Below, in pieces: positions 43,641 through 52,521 of a stretch of 64,000 nt of DNA. Within the stretch, counting starts at the first letter, position 1, and the number at the start of each line of letters is the position of its first letter. The DNA comes from JAPPHA01 sp963662815 (GTDB taxonomy: Bacteria; Pseudomonadota; Alphaproteobacteria; Rhodobacterales; Rhodobacteraceae). The stretch spans positions 1 through 64,000 of the forward strand of contig CAXXWA010000032.1 of NCBI GenBank assembly GCA_963662815.2, read 5' to 3'. Position numbers and translations under genes: made by a program. Below the pieces are notes generated by a model, which was given only the letters and a program-made list of their open reading frames with translations, was not told where the DNA came from and searched no databases.

Positions 43641-45784
43641 TCCGCCGCCCCGAAGGTCAGGCTTCGCTGTTTTCGGCGCCGCTGGAGCCAGCGAATGACT
43701 CGCGAGCGCACTCGCGAGCGCCGGCTTTCGAAACCGGTCGGATTGTGCACGACGTCGGCCCTGTAGAAGCTGGGGCACAGCGCTGCGGCATCCGCCACCT
43801 CGCCGCAATTCCCGCATCCGACGCAGGTCTGGTCGATGTGGGCCACGGGATCGTCGCGCAACGGGTCGTCGATGGTCTTCAGGGACAGGGAGGGACAGCC
43901 GGACAGCCGAATGCAGGCATGGTCGCCGGTGCAAATGTCTTCGTCAACGCCGAACCGGGGAGCCTCGACCCTCCGGCCCTCCTTTATGGCCTTGTTTCGG
44001 AGCGGCCTTTCCCGCCGCTGCCGGTTCAACATGCACTCCGACGAGGCGATGATGACCTTCGGGCCGTCGTAGTCGGTCGTCAACGCCTCCCTGAACACAT
44101 CGCACATCAGCGGCACGTCGTAGGTGCGGTCGATCTCGCGCACCCACTTGACGCCGACACCGCGCACGGCCGCGGCGATGGAATGGTTCGTGGCCTTGGT
44201 CGGATTTCTCGAACGGCTCGAAGGCACGTCCTGCCCGCCTGTCGCCGCGGAGTAGAAGTTGTCTACGATGACCGCGACGCTGTCGGACCGGTTGAACACC
44301 ATGTTTCCGATCGAGGAGGACAGCCCGTTGTGCCAGAACCCGCCATCGCCGATGACCGAAATCGCGCGTTTTTCGCCCCCGGCGGAGAAAGCGGCGTTCG
44401 AGGCGGGGCCGAGCCCGTAGCCCATGGTGGAGCCGCCGATTTCGAACGGCGGAAGTGCGGCGAAGAGGTGGCATCCGATATCGCCGGTTATCTGATGTTC
44501 GCCCAGTTCGCGCTGAACGATCTTGAGCGCGGCGAAAATCGGACGTTCCGGGCAGCCCGTGCAAAAGCCGGGCGGGCGGGTCGGGACGGTCCCGGACAGA
44601 TCCGGGATGCCGGCGGCATTCCGGTTGGGAGCCCGCGCTTGACTAGGCAAAAGGTCGGGCGCGGCCTCCTTCAGGAGCGCCGTCACCCCATCGAGCAGGA
44701 CCTGGCCCGTGTACTCTCCGGCCATCGGAAGGACGTCCTTGCCCATCAGGCGGGTCTCCGCGCCGGCCTTGAAGAGCATCGATCCGACGGTCTGCTCGAT
44801 GAAGTCCGGCTGGCCCTCTTCCACGACCAGGACTGCGCTCTTGCCCGCCGCGAATTCCAGCACTTCGGACCCGACCAGCGGATACGTGACGTTCAGCACA
44901 TGGAGAGGCACCTCCGTCCTGCCTTGGAGGTCGGCAAGTCCAAGCCGCTGCAGTGCCCGGATCACGCCGTTGTACATGCCGCCCTGCAGAACGATGCCGA
45001 CGCTCCCGCCCTCGGGGCCGAACCGTTCGTTAAGCCTTCGCTCCGCAATGAAGGCCTCTGCCGCGGGCCACCGGATCCCGATCTTGTCCTTCTCATGCGC
45101 ATATGACATCGGAGGAAGAACCACGCGCCGGAAGTCCTTGCGGGGGTTTGCCAGCGCATCCCGAACGGTGAGCGGCGGCGGCACGTTGTCGGACGCTTCG
45201 ACCTGCCCCGTCACATGGCAGGACCGTATCCGCACCATCAGCATCACCGGCGTGTTCGAAGCCTCGGACAGCTCGAACCCCTGCTTGACCGCCTGCACGA
45301 TCGAGGGAAGGTTGGGCCGAGGGTCCAGGAGCCAGAATTGCGACTTCATCGCGAATGCGTGACTGCGCTCCTGCATGATCGAGGAGCCTTCGCCGTAGTC
45401 CTCGCCGACAATGATCAAAGCCCCGCCATCGACGCCCGAGGACGACAGGTTCGCCAGCGCATCCGACGCGACGTTCACACCCACAGACCCCTTGTAGGTA
45501 ACCGCACCCCGGATCGGGTAGTGCACCGAGGCCGCCAGCATCGCGGTGGCGGCGGCCTCGGACGCGCTCGCCTCGAACCGGACGCCAAGCTCTTCCAGCA
45601 GGTCCTGCGCATCCGCCAGCACGTCCATCAGGTGCGAAATCGGCGCTCCCTGGTAGCCGCCGACGTAGCCCACGCCGGATTCCAGCAGCGCCTTGGTGAT
45701 CGCCAGTATGCCTTCGCCCGTAAAGGTTTCGCCCGCGCCGAGGCGCAGGTGCTCCACTTCCGATCTGAACGAGCGCTCGGCCAT
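43637..45784 (-). CDS. iorA: Indolepyruvate ferredoxin oxidoreductase, alpha-type subunit
   Basis: A 715-residue thiamine-diphosphate enzyme. The N-terminal pyrimidine-binding domain has GVGYVGGYQGAPISHLMDVL. The ThDP pyrophosphate site is GDGGFWHNGLSSSIGNMVFN, and an iron-sulphur ligand set begins with GFCTGCPERP and ends with the ferredoxin-like cluster ICTGDHACIRLSGCPS and QTCVGCGNCGEVADAAALCP. It oxidises 2-keto acids of aromatic type to the CoA ester. The ATG at 45784 overlaps the previous stop as TGATG, so it is coupled to the long gene before it. The neighbours suggest a keto acid derived from a tryptophan- or kynurenine-like compound (inference). Confidence 0.92.
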   Translation of the reverse strand: MAERSFRSEVEHLRLGAGETFTGEGILAITKALLESGVGYVGGYQGAPISHLMDVLADAQDLLEELGVRFEASASEAAATAMLAASVHYPIRGAVTYKGSVGVNVASDALANLSSSGVDGGALIIVGEDYGEGSSIMQERSHAFAMKSQFWLLDPRPNLPSIVQAVKQGFELSEASNTPVMLMVRIRSCHVTGQVEASDNVPPPLTVRDALANPRKDFRRVVLPPMSYAHEKDKIGIRWPAAEAFIAERRLNERFGPEGGSVGIVLQGGMYNGVIRALQRLGLADLQGRTEVPLHVLNVTYPLVGSEVLEFAAGKSAVLVVEEGQPDFIEQTVGSMLFKAGAETRLMGKDVLPMAGEYTGQVLLDGVTALLKEAAPDLLPSQARAPNRNAAGIPDLSGTVPTRPPGFCTGCPERPIFAALKIVQRELGEHQITGDIGCHLFAALPPFEIGGSTMGYGLGPASNAAFSAGGEKRAISVIGDGGFWHNGLSSSIGNMVFNRSDSVAVIVDNFYSAATGGQDVPSSRSRNPTKATNHSIAAAVRGVGVKWVREIDRTYDVPLMCDVFREALTTDYDGPKVIIASSECMLNRQRRERPLRNKAIKEGRRVEAPRFGVDEDICTGDHACIRLSGCPSLSLKTIDDPLRDDPVAHIDQTCVGCGNCGEVADAAALCPSFYRADVVHNPTGFESRRSRVRSRVIRWLQRRRKQRSLTFGAAE

Positions 45785-47769
45785 CAGCCTTGCGGCACCA
45801 ACGCGAGCGCTCGGACCGGCGAGCCGGTGCCCCGTTCGATCTTCAATGGCGCCGCCATCAGGATCGCGCCCTTGGGCGGCAGGCGGTCGAGATTGGCAAG
45901 CGAGGCAAGTCCGAAGCAGTTGTCGCGGTGCAGGAGGTTGTGCGCAGGATACGGCGGCGAGAACTTGCCCGCCATTCCGGCATCGGTGCCGATGCATTGC
46001 GCCCCCCAGCCAACGATGCCCTTGCTCAGTAGGTAGTCGATGCAATCCGTCGTCGGCCCCGGGCTGTGCGAGCCATCCTCGTGCGGACTGGGGTCTTCGT
46101 TCAGGAAGAGTTCCTCGTCATGGGACCGCTTGTCCCAATCGGTACGCATGACCACCCACTCGCCGGGCTTGATCTCGCCATGCTCTGCTTCCCATGCCTT
46201 GACATGTTCTGCGGTCAGCAGGAAGTCCGGGTCCGCGGCGGCCTCCTCGGAACAGTCGATCACGTTTACCGGCGCGATCAGCCGCTGAACATCGAGCGTG
46301 TCGGTGTAGCCGTCCTCGAAGTCCTTTCCGGAAATCCAGTGATGGGGAGCGTCGAAATGCGTGCCGGAGTGCTCGCCCAGAACCATCCAGTTCCAGGCGA
46401 AGAACGGCCCGTCGGCGTCGTACTCGCTGATCTTGTGAATCTCCACCCTGGGCGTGTTCTCGGCGAAGTCCTTCGGAAGACGAAGTATGGGCGTTTCGGG
46501 GCCGAGGGTTGCGGTGCAGTCGACAATGCTCACCTGGCCCGACATCAGCATCGTGCCGAGTTGGCCCAGAAGGTCTGCGGGATTCATGTCGCCTCCTCTC
46601 TGCGCGCCCCTGGCAGCGATGCGGGACTTGCGCCGGATCAGCACGGCTTCGGTGATGTCGAAGACGGAGTCGATTGCTTCGGCAGCCGTCATGTTGCCGG
46701 GCGAGAGGCGCACCAGCGGCCCCCGGAAATCCACAGAATAGCCCTCGACCCCCAGCGCGCCAACGACTGCGGCCGCCTCCGGCTTGTCCGGAAAGCGCAA
46801 CATGACGGAGCCGCCGCGCTGCGCCGCATCCCGCGGAGAGCGGAGCGGCAGGTCGAGCGCATCGGCGCGGGCGACGATCTTGTCCACCAGCCGCCGGTTC
46901 CAGGCGGCCATGCCGGCGTGATCCTGCTCAACGTGCCACCTGAGCGCCGGCAATGACGCAATTGCGGCCATCGAACCCGGCGTGCCGCCGTCGAAGCGAC
47001 GGATGTCGGGAGCGTATTCGAACTCTTCGAGATCCCAGGAAAACGGATTGTTCTGCGAAAACCAGCCGCGGCCTTCGGGTTCCAGGTCCAGCACCATTGC
47101 CTTGTCGACATAGAGGATGCCTGCGCCTGGAGTCCCGCACATCCACTTGAGGCTGGTCGAGACCACGAAGTCCACCCGCGGGTTCATCGAGTCGAACGGA
47201 AAGAGTCCCGCCGCCTGGGTGATGTCGACGCCGATGATGCTGCCCATCTCGCGCCCGTGCGCCACCAGCGGCGCCAGGTCGACGCGCGCCGAGGCGGTGG
47301 ACGTGACCCATGTCAGCAGCGCCAGCCCGACATCGCGCCCCCAGCAGGCGATGAAGTCGTCGGCCTCGACCCAATCCCTGTTTTCGCTCCGCGGCACCGT
47401 GTCGAGGGCGAAACCCATCTTCGGCGCAAGTCCGGCCAAGAGGAAGTGGATCGACGGAAAGCAGTCGGCGGCAACCAGCACGCGCTTGTCCTTCAGCATC
47501 CCCTCGGGCAGCGACCGCATCAGCTTGTACACGCCGTCGGTGACGCTCTCGCAGGTTGTGGTCGAACCCTTTGGCGCGTTGATGATCCGCCGCCAGTAGT
47601 CGATGAAGTCCTGCCGCTTCAGCAGCACGTACCCCCACTGCTTGTCGTTAGGCGCGGCCCAGGCCTCGGCGAATTCGGCGGCTGCGGACGCGAGCTCCTC
47701 TTCCTTGCCGGGATACATTCCGATCGAGTGATAGAGGAAGTAGCCGGCGTGTTTCGTGTTGGCTAGCAT
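45784..47769 (-). CDS. Long frame joining a kynureninase-like PLP enzyme to a cyclase/formamidase-like enzyme
   Basis: One uninterrupted frame of 661 residues holds two enzymes. Residues 1 to about 394 form a class V, kynureninase-like PLP enzyme with the PLP Lys in DFVVSTSLKWMCGTPGAG and ESVTDGVYKLM near the phosphate site. Residues 395-661 form a metal-dependent cyclase (PF04199; kynurenine formamidase KynB belongs here), whose metal motif is LGEHSGTHFDAPHHW. Between them an ATG at 46587 is preceded by a perfect GGAGG four bases away, and from it a complete 267-residue cyclase starts. So the cell may make a fusion, a separate cyclase, or both. The usual stop of the first gene seems to be lost. 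I started the frame at the ATG at 47769; 47853 is also possible. Confidence 0.8.
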   Translation of the reverse strand: MLANTKHAGYFLYHSIGMYPGKEEELASAAAEFAEAWAAPNDKQWGYVLLKRQDFIDYWRRIINAPKGSTTTCESVTDGVYKLMRSLPEGMLKDKRVLVAADCFPSIHFLLAGLAPKMGFALDTVPRSENRDWVEADDFIACWGRDVGLALLTWVTSTASARVDLAPLVAHGREMGSIIGVDITQAAGLFPFDSMNPRVDFVVSTSLKWMCGTPGAGILYVDKAMVLDLEPEGRGWFSQNNPFSWDLEEFEYAPDIRRFDGGTPGSMAAIASLPALRWHVEQDHAGMAAWNRRLVDKIVARADALDLPLRSPRDAAQRGGSVMLRFPDKPEAAAVVGALGVEGYSVDFRGPLVRLSPGNMTAAEAIDSVFDITEAVLIRRKSRIAARGAQRGGDMNPADLLGQLGTMLMSGQVSIVDCTATLGPETPILRLPKDFAENTPRVEIHKISEYDADGPFFAWNWMVLGEHSGTHFDAPHHWISGKDFEDGYTDTLDVQRLIAPVNVIDCSEEAAADPDFLLTAEHVKAWEAEHGEIKPGEWVVMRTDWDKRSHDEELFLNEDPSPHEDGSHSPGPTTDCIDYLLSKGIVGWGAQCIGTDAGMAGKFSPPYPAHNLLHRDNCFGLASLANLDRLPPKGAILMAAPLKIERGTGSPVRALALVPQG

Positions 47770-47892
47770 CGGATTACCCCGGAGGCGCGTGTCATCGGTC
47801 AGGTTAGTCGAAGCATTCTGTCCGGTCCATCTTCGTGTTGGCCCGATAGGCACTTCTCAATTCCGCGGAGAAGGCTATGGTTTCGCGAAAGT

Positions 47893-49038
47893 ATGCGGCG
47901 GGACCGGGAAATGGGAGGCGAGCAGAACAAAGGCGCAAACACTTTGCGCGCGGTGGTTGTCCCGAAGGTCGCCATCCGGCCCGGCTACTCCGTCTCCAGG
48001 ATCGTCAGGGGCGGCTGGCAGTTGTCGGGCGACCATGGACGAGTGGATGCGGATCGGGCGATCTCCGATCTGGTTCGCTTCGCCGATTCAGGAATCACCG
48101 CCTTCGACTGCGCCGACATCTATGCCGGAGTCGAGGAAAAAATCGGTCGGTTCCGGGCCGAGCTTGCGCGAACCCGCGGCGAGGACGCGCTGAAACCCGT
48201 CAGGATTCATACAAAATACGTCCCCGACCGGGACGATCTGGCATCGCTTGACCTTGCCCGGGTCGAGGCGGGGATCGACCAGTCCCTGGCTCGGCTGGGG
48301 ATGGAGCGGCTGGATCTCGTGCAGTTCCATTGGTGGGACTACCGCGTGCCCGGCCATCTGGAGGCCGCGGATCACCTTAACGTCCTGCGCAGCAAGGGAA
48401 AGATCAATCTGATCGGCGTGACGAACTTCGACTCCGAGCGCCTCGTGGAGTTGTGCGACGTCGCCGACATCGCTTCGGCGCAGGTGCAGTATTCGCTCCT
48501 GGACCGGCGTGCCTCAGGCAGCTTCGCCGCGCGCGCAAGGGACCGCGGGGTCAGCATCTTCGCCTACGGCGTCCTCGCTGGCGGGTTTCTGGCCGATTGG
48601 TGGCTCGGCCGGCCCGACCCCGGGTTCGAGTTCGAGAATCGGAGCCTGGTCAAGTACCGTCTGATCATCGAGGACTTCGGCGGCTGGGGATTGTTCCAGG
48701 AACTCCTTGCAGCGCTGCGCGCCGTGGCCGACCGCCATGAAACCGACGTCTCGGCAATTGCGCTGAAGGCCACGCTTGACAGCACCGACATCGCCGCCGC
48801 TATCGTCGGTGCGCGCTACTCCGACCGGCTTCCCCGGACCCTGCAAGCCCTTGAACTGGAGTTGACGGCAGAGGACCGAAGCGACATCGAAGCCGTCCGC
48901 AACCGCGCAAAAGGTCCGCGCGGCCCGGTTTACGGGCTCGAGCGCGAAATCACGGGGCGACATGGGCGGATCATGAAGTACAACCTCAACAAAGGCGACG
49001 ACCGAACGGCGACCGGCCCGGAAAGCGGGACGGTCTGA
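47893..49038 (+). CDS. Aldo/keto reductase
   Basis: A 381-residue AKR-superfamily oxidoreductase (NADPH-type barrel). The catalytic tetrad is visible: Asp and Tyr in FDCADIYAGVEEK, Lys in IHTKYVPD and His in VQFHWWDY. Further marks are GVTNFDSERL and FAYGVLAGGFLADWW. It starts about 125 bases from the divergent minus-strand operon, so the gap is likely a shared control region. Alternative starts lie at 47911 (ATG) and near 47954 (GTG). It sits two bases before the ABC ATPase gene and so opens the plus-strand operon. It is a diverged paralogue of the AKR half of the gene at 54655. Confidence 0.86.
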   Translation: MRRDREMGGEQNKGANTLRAVVVPKVAIRPGYSVSRIVRGGWQLSGDHGRVDADRAISDLVRFADSGITAFDCADIYAGVEEKIGRFRAELARTRGEDALKPVRIHTKYVPDRDDLASLDLARVEAGIDQSLARLGMERLDLVQFHWWDYRVPGHLEAADHLNVLRSKGKINLIGVTNFDSERLVELCDVADIASAQVQYSLLDRRASGSFAARARDRGVSIFAYGVLAGGFLADWWLGRPDPGFEFENRSLVKYRLIIEDFGGWGLFQELLAALRAVADRHETDVSAIALKATLDSTDIAAAIVGARYSDRLPRTLQALELELTAEDRSDIEAVRNRAKGPRGPVYGLEREITGRHGRIMKYNLNKGDDRTATGPESGTV

Positions 49039-49040
49039 CC

Positions 49041-49808
49041 GTGGCGGACGCGCTCCTTCAGGTCTCCCGCGTCACGAAGCGATTTCAGGGCTTTACCGCC
49101 GTCGACGAGATATCCTTCGAGTTGCCGCGCGGCGTTATCGGGGGGCTGATCGGACCGAACGGCGCCGGAAAGACGACGCTATTCAATACCATGGCGGGGC
49201 TCTTGAGTCCCGATGCGGGCGAGGTCTTGCTCGATACGGTTCCGATCCAGAATCGCCCGCCGCACCGGATCTTCGCCGAGGGTCTGGCGCGCACTTTCCA
49301 GATTCCGCGCCCGTTTCCGGAGATGTCGGTTCTGGAAAACGTCATGCTGGCGCCGCTCGGCCAATCGGGGGAGAGGTTCTGGAACAACTGGCTGCGCCCC
49401 GGCGCCGTCGCGCGAGAGGAACGCGAGACCAGGAAGCAGGCCGAGGACATCATCGACTTCTGCGGCCTGACCCGGGTCAGCCGCGATCAGGCCAGCACGC
49501 TTTCGGGCGGGCAGCTGAAGCTCCTGGAGCTGGCGCGGGTTCTGATGACCAGTCCAAAGGTCATACTGCTGGACGAGCCAGCAGCCGGCGTGAACCCTAC
49601 CCTGCTGATCGCGCTCGTCGACAGGATCAAGGCGCTCAACGCGCAAGGCTACACCTTCCTGATCATCGAGCACAACATGGACTTGGTCATGACGGTCTGC
49701 GATCCGGTCCTGGTGATGGCGCAGGGCCGGCTTCTGTATGAGGGCGACGCGGCGGGCGCCCGGCGCGATCCCGCGGTTCTCGACGCCTACCTCGGAGACC
49801 TGCCGTGA
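49041..49808 (+). CDS. Branched-chain-type ABC transporter ATP-binding protein (LivG family)
   Basis: A 255-residue ATPase of the HAAT (LIV) uptake family. It has Walker A IGPNGAGKTTLFNTMAGL, the LivG-type ARTFQIPRPFPEMSVLENVM block, signature LSGGQLKLLELARVL, Walker B VILLDEPAAGVNP and switch His in LIIEHNMDLVM. The start is a GTG at 49041, two bases after the aldo/keto reductase stop. It is the first of the five importer genes in the order LivG, LivF, LivH, LivM, LivJ. The substrate is unknown but should resemble an amino acid or aromatic acid. Confidence 0.92.
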   Translation: MADALLQVSRVTKRFQGFTAVDEISFELPRGVIGGLIGPNGAGKTTLFNTMAGLLSPDAGEVLLDTVPIQNRPPHRIFAEGLARTFQIPRPFPEMSVLENVMLAPLGQSGERFWNNWLRPGAVAREERETRKQAEDIIDFCGLTRVSRDQASTLSGGQLKLLELARVLMTSPKVILLDEPAAGVNPTLLIALVDRIKALNAQGYTFLIIEHNMDLVMTVCDPVLVMAQGRLLYEGDAAGARRDPAVLDAYLGDLP

Positions 49809-50557
49809 GCGGCATCCATGCGCTGGAGGCGGTCGATGTCGTTGCGGGCTACGCCCCCGACCTGCCGATCCTGCACGGGGTGTCCGCCCATGTCGACGCG
49901 AGCGAAGTCGTATCGATCATCGGTCCGAACGGCGCGGGCAAGTCGACGCTGGTCAAGGCGATAGCCGGTCTGGTACGCGTCACTTCAGGCGCCGTCCGGC
50001 TGAACGGGCGCGACATCACCGACGTCGGTGCGCACAAGCTGGCCGGAGCGGGCGTGGGGTTCGTGCCGCAGACCGGGAACGTCTTTGCGACCCTGACCAT
50101 TCACGAAAACCTGATAATGGGCGGCGCGCCCCTGGCGAAGTCCGCCGCACTGGAGCGGATCGAGGAAATCTACGAAATGTATCCTGTTCTGAAAAACAAG
50201 ATGCGCGACAAGGCCGGTATACTTTCCGGCGGCCAGCGGCAGATCCTAGCTGTCGCCCGTGCTCTCTTGGCAAGGCCCAGGTTGATGTTGCTGGACGAGC
50301 CGACTGCCGGGCTCTCGCCGAAGGCGGCGGGCGAGCTGTTCGACGTGGTGAGGGGGCTTGCAGAGGACGGTGCCGCGGTGCTGCTGGTGGAGCAGAACGC
50401 GAAGGCCGCGCTGCGCATGTCAGACCGGGGCTATGTCTTGGCGGAGGGAAGGAACCGGCTCGACGGACTCGCCGCCGAGCTGCTGGCGAACGAGGAGATC
50501 GGCGAGATATTCCTCGGGCTTAGGCGCGGCGCGGCGAGACCGGAGGGAACGGCATGA
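49805..50557 (+). CDS. Branched-chain-type ABC transporter ATP-binding protein (LivF family)
   Basis: A 250-residue ATPase, the second of the pair. Walker A is IGPNGAGKSTLVKAIAGL, the signature ILSGGQRQILAVARAL, Walker B LMLLDEPTAGLSP, and the switch region LLVEQNAKAAL is typical of LivF. It starts at a GTG overlapping the LivG stop by four bases and ends overlapping the LivH start. The gene is intact. Confidence 0.92.
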   Translation: MSGIHALEAVDVVAGYAPDLPILHGVSAHVDASEVVSIIGPNGAGKSTLVKAIAGLVRVTSGAVRLNGRDITDVGAHKLAGAGVGFVPQTGNVFATLTIHENLIMGGAPLAKSAALERIEEIYEMYPVLKNKMRDKAGILSGGQRQILAVARALLARPRLMLLDEPTAGLSPKAAGELFDVVRGLAEDGAAVLLVEQNAKAALRMSDRGYVLAEGRNRLDGLAAELLANEEIGEIFLGLRRGAARPEGTA

Positions 50558-51465
50558 TCCTTCAGCACATTGCCGACGGCATTCTGAGCGGCGCCATAGT
50601 TTCGCTCGGCGCCATCGGGCTCAGCTTCACGATGAAGATGCTACGCTTCGCGAATTTCTCGCATTCCGAATTGCTGACGTGGGGCGCATATGGAGGCCTG
50701 GTCTTCGCGGCGTTCTTTTTGTCCTTCGGCGGATTCATGGACGGGATCATCGGTCCCTTCTCCTTCGGTCCCGCCCTCATGCTCGCCATGCTCTGCGCGT
50801 GCGGCGCAACCTCCTTGATCGCGCTCTTCCTTCACCGCTTCGTCTTCGAGCGGCTCAGCCGCAAGGCGGGGCACATGACGATGGTCTTCGCAAGCTTCGG
50901 CGTGGCGCTGGTCCTGCGGCATCTCGTGGTGCTCATTTGGGGCTCGGACCCGATTTACTACTCCAATGCCCTGCAGTTCGCCATTCTCCTGCCCGGCGGC
51001 GTCCGCGTGATGCCGGATCAGGTGTTCCTCCTTGGACTGACCGCGGTCGTTGTCATCGCGCTGCATCTCTTCATGACCCATTCGCGAACCGGCGTAGCCA
51101 TGCGCGGCGTCGCAGAGAACCCCGACCTCGCGGGAGTCTGCGGCGTCAATGTCGACCGCATTGTCACCTGGGTCTGGGTCATCGGCGCATCAGGGGCCGC
51201 GTTGGCCGGCGTGCTCTACGGGATGACCGTGCAGCTTCGGCCTGAACTTGGCTTCAGCCTGATTCTGCCGCTCTTCGCCGCTGCGATTCTGGGCGGCGCC
51301 GGCAGCCTCTACGGTGCGGTGCTGGGCGGAATGATCGTGGGGCTGTCGGAAAACCTGTCGGTAATTGTCATTCCCACCACCTACAAGCCCGCGGTTCCGT
51401 TCCTCCTGATCCTCGCGATCCTCTACTTCCGGCCCGACGGCATTTTCCGAGAGCGCTCCAGATGA
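50554..51465 (+). CDS. Branched-chain-type ABC transporter permease (LivH family)
   Basis: A 303-residue membrane protein with about eight hydrophobic segments. LivH features include GAIVSLGAIGLSFTMKMLRF followed by ANFSHSELLTWGAYG, the TGVAMRGVAENPDLAGVCGVN coupling loop and the C-terminal LGGAGSLYGAVLGGMIVGL. Its start and end overlap its neighbours by four bases, showing tight coupling in the importer operon. Confidence 0.92.
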   Translation: MILQHIADGILSGAIVSLGAIGLSFTMKMLRFANFSHSELLTWGAYGGLVFAAFFLSFGGFMDGIIGPFSFGPALMLAMLCACGATSLIALFLHRFVFERLSRKAGHMTMVFASFGVALVLRHLVVLIWGSDPIYYSNALQFAILLPGGVRVMPDQVFLLGLTAVVVIALHLFMTHSRTGVAMRGVAENPDLAGVCGVNVDRIVTWVWVIGASGAALAGVLYGMTVQLRPELGFSLILPLFAAAILGGAGSLYGAVLGGMIVGLSENLSVIVIPTTYKPAVPFLLILAILYFRPDGIFRERSR

Positions 51466-52409
51466 TCGGCCTCGTCTCCTATCTCGTCTTCTTCCTGATT
51501 CTCTCACTGATCTTCGGAGTCGCCGTCCTCGGGTTGAACCTTCAATGGGGCTTCACAGGGTTGTTCAACGCCGGCGTCGCCGGTTTCATTGCAATTGGCG
51601 CTTATACGATGGCGATCCTTACCGGACCAGCGCGCGACGCCGTTTTCGGCGGCTTCGGACTACCCTTCGTAGCAGGGCTGATCGGCGCGATGGCAGCATC
51701 CGGCATCGGCGCCGCAGTCGTTGGCATCGCGACGCTGAAACTCCGCCACGAATACCTCGCCGTCGCCACATTCGGAATCGCCGTGACCATCCAGCTCGTT
51801 TGCCTGAACTGGGAATACCTGACGGGCGGCACGCTCGGCCTGATCGGCATTCCGAACCCAACGAAGGCCTGGGCCGAGGGACCGCTGGCGCAGAACGCGC
51901 TCTATCTCCTGGTGCTCGTCGTCGTCGTCGGGCTGACATTCGCCGCCCTGGAGCGGATCGTTAAATCTCCCTGGGGGCGCATGCTGAAGGCGATCCGCGA
52001 AGACGAGACCGCCGCCGCCTCGCTGGGCAAGCCGCCCGGACGGGTGCGGCTCGAGGCTTTCGTGCTCGGCTGCATGATCATGGGGCTTTCGGGCGCGCTC
52101 TACGTTTCGTTCATCGGCTACGTCAGCCCCTGGGATTTCCTGCCGATTGTAACCTTCCAGATCTGGACCATGCTGATTGTCGGCGGCAGCGCCAACAATC
52201 GCGGCGCACTCCTCGGTGCGCTGATTGTCTGGGGCGTCTGGACAATGAGCGGATTCGTCATCTCGCGCGTCGTCCCCTCCGAGATCCAAGCCCAGGGCGG
52301 CGCAATGCAGGCGGTGCTAATCGGGCTGATCCTGGTGATCATGCTGCTGGTCCGCCCGCGCGGACTAATCGGAGAAGAGTTGCACGTCTCGCGCCACGCG
52401 CGTTCGTAA
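51462..52409 (+). CDS. Branched-chain-type ABC transporter permease (LivM family)
   Basis: A 315-residue permease. Typical LivM parts are LNLQWGFTGLFNAGVAGFIAI, the loop WGRMLKAIREDETAAASLGK and VGGSANNRGALLGALIVWGVW. It completes the two-permease channel with the LivH protein. A 112-base gap containing a good ribosome site separates it from the binding-protein gene. Confidence 0.92.
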   Translation: MIGLVSYLVFFLILSLIFGVAVLGLNLQWGFTGLFNAGVAGFIAIGAYTMAILTGPARDAVFGGFGLPFVAGLIGAMAASGIGAAVVGIATLKLRHEYLAVATFGIAVTIQLVCLNWEYLTGGTLGLIGIPNPTKAWAEGPLAQNALYLLVLVVVVGLTFAALERIVKSPWGRMLKAIREDETAAASLGKPPGRVRLEAFVLGCMIMGLSGALYVSFIGYVSPWDFLPIVTFQIWTMLIVGGSANNRGALLGALIVWGVWTMSGFVISRVVPSEIQAQGGAMQAVLIGLILVIMLLVRPRGLIGEELHVSRHARS

Positions 52410-52521
52410 TGGTGGACAAACCCCGAAATACAGGGTTTGATCCACGCATTCAAAGACTGTCAAGCGACAGAACAACCGGGCCGGCAAAACTTTACGGCCG
52501 AAAACACTAAGGGAGGCGTAT

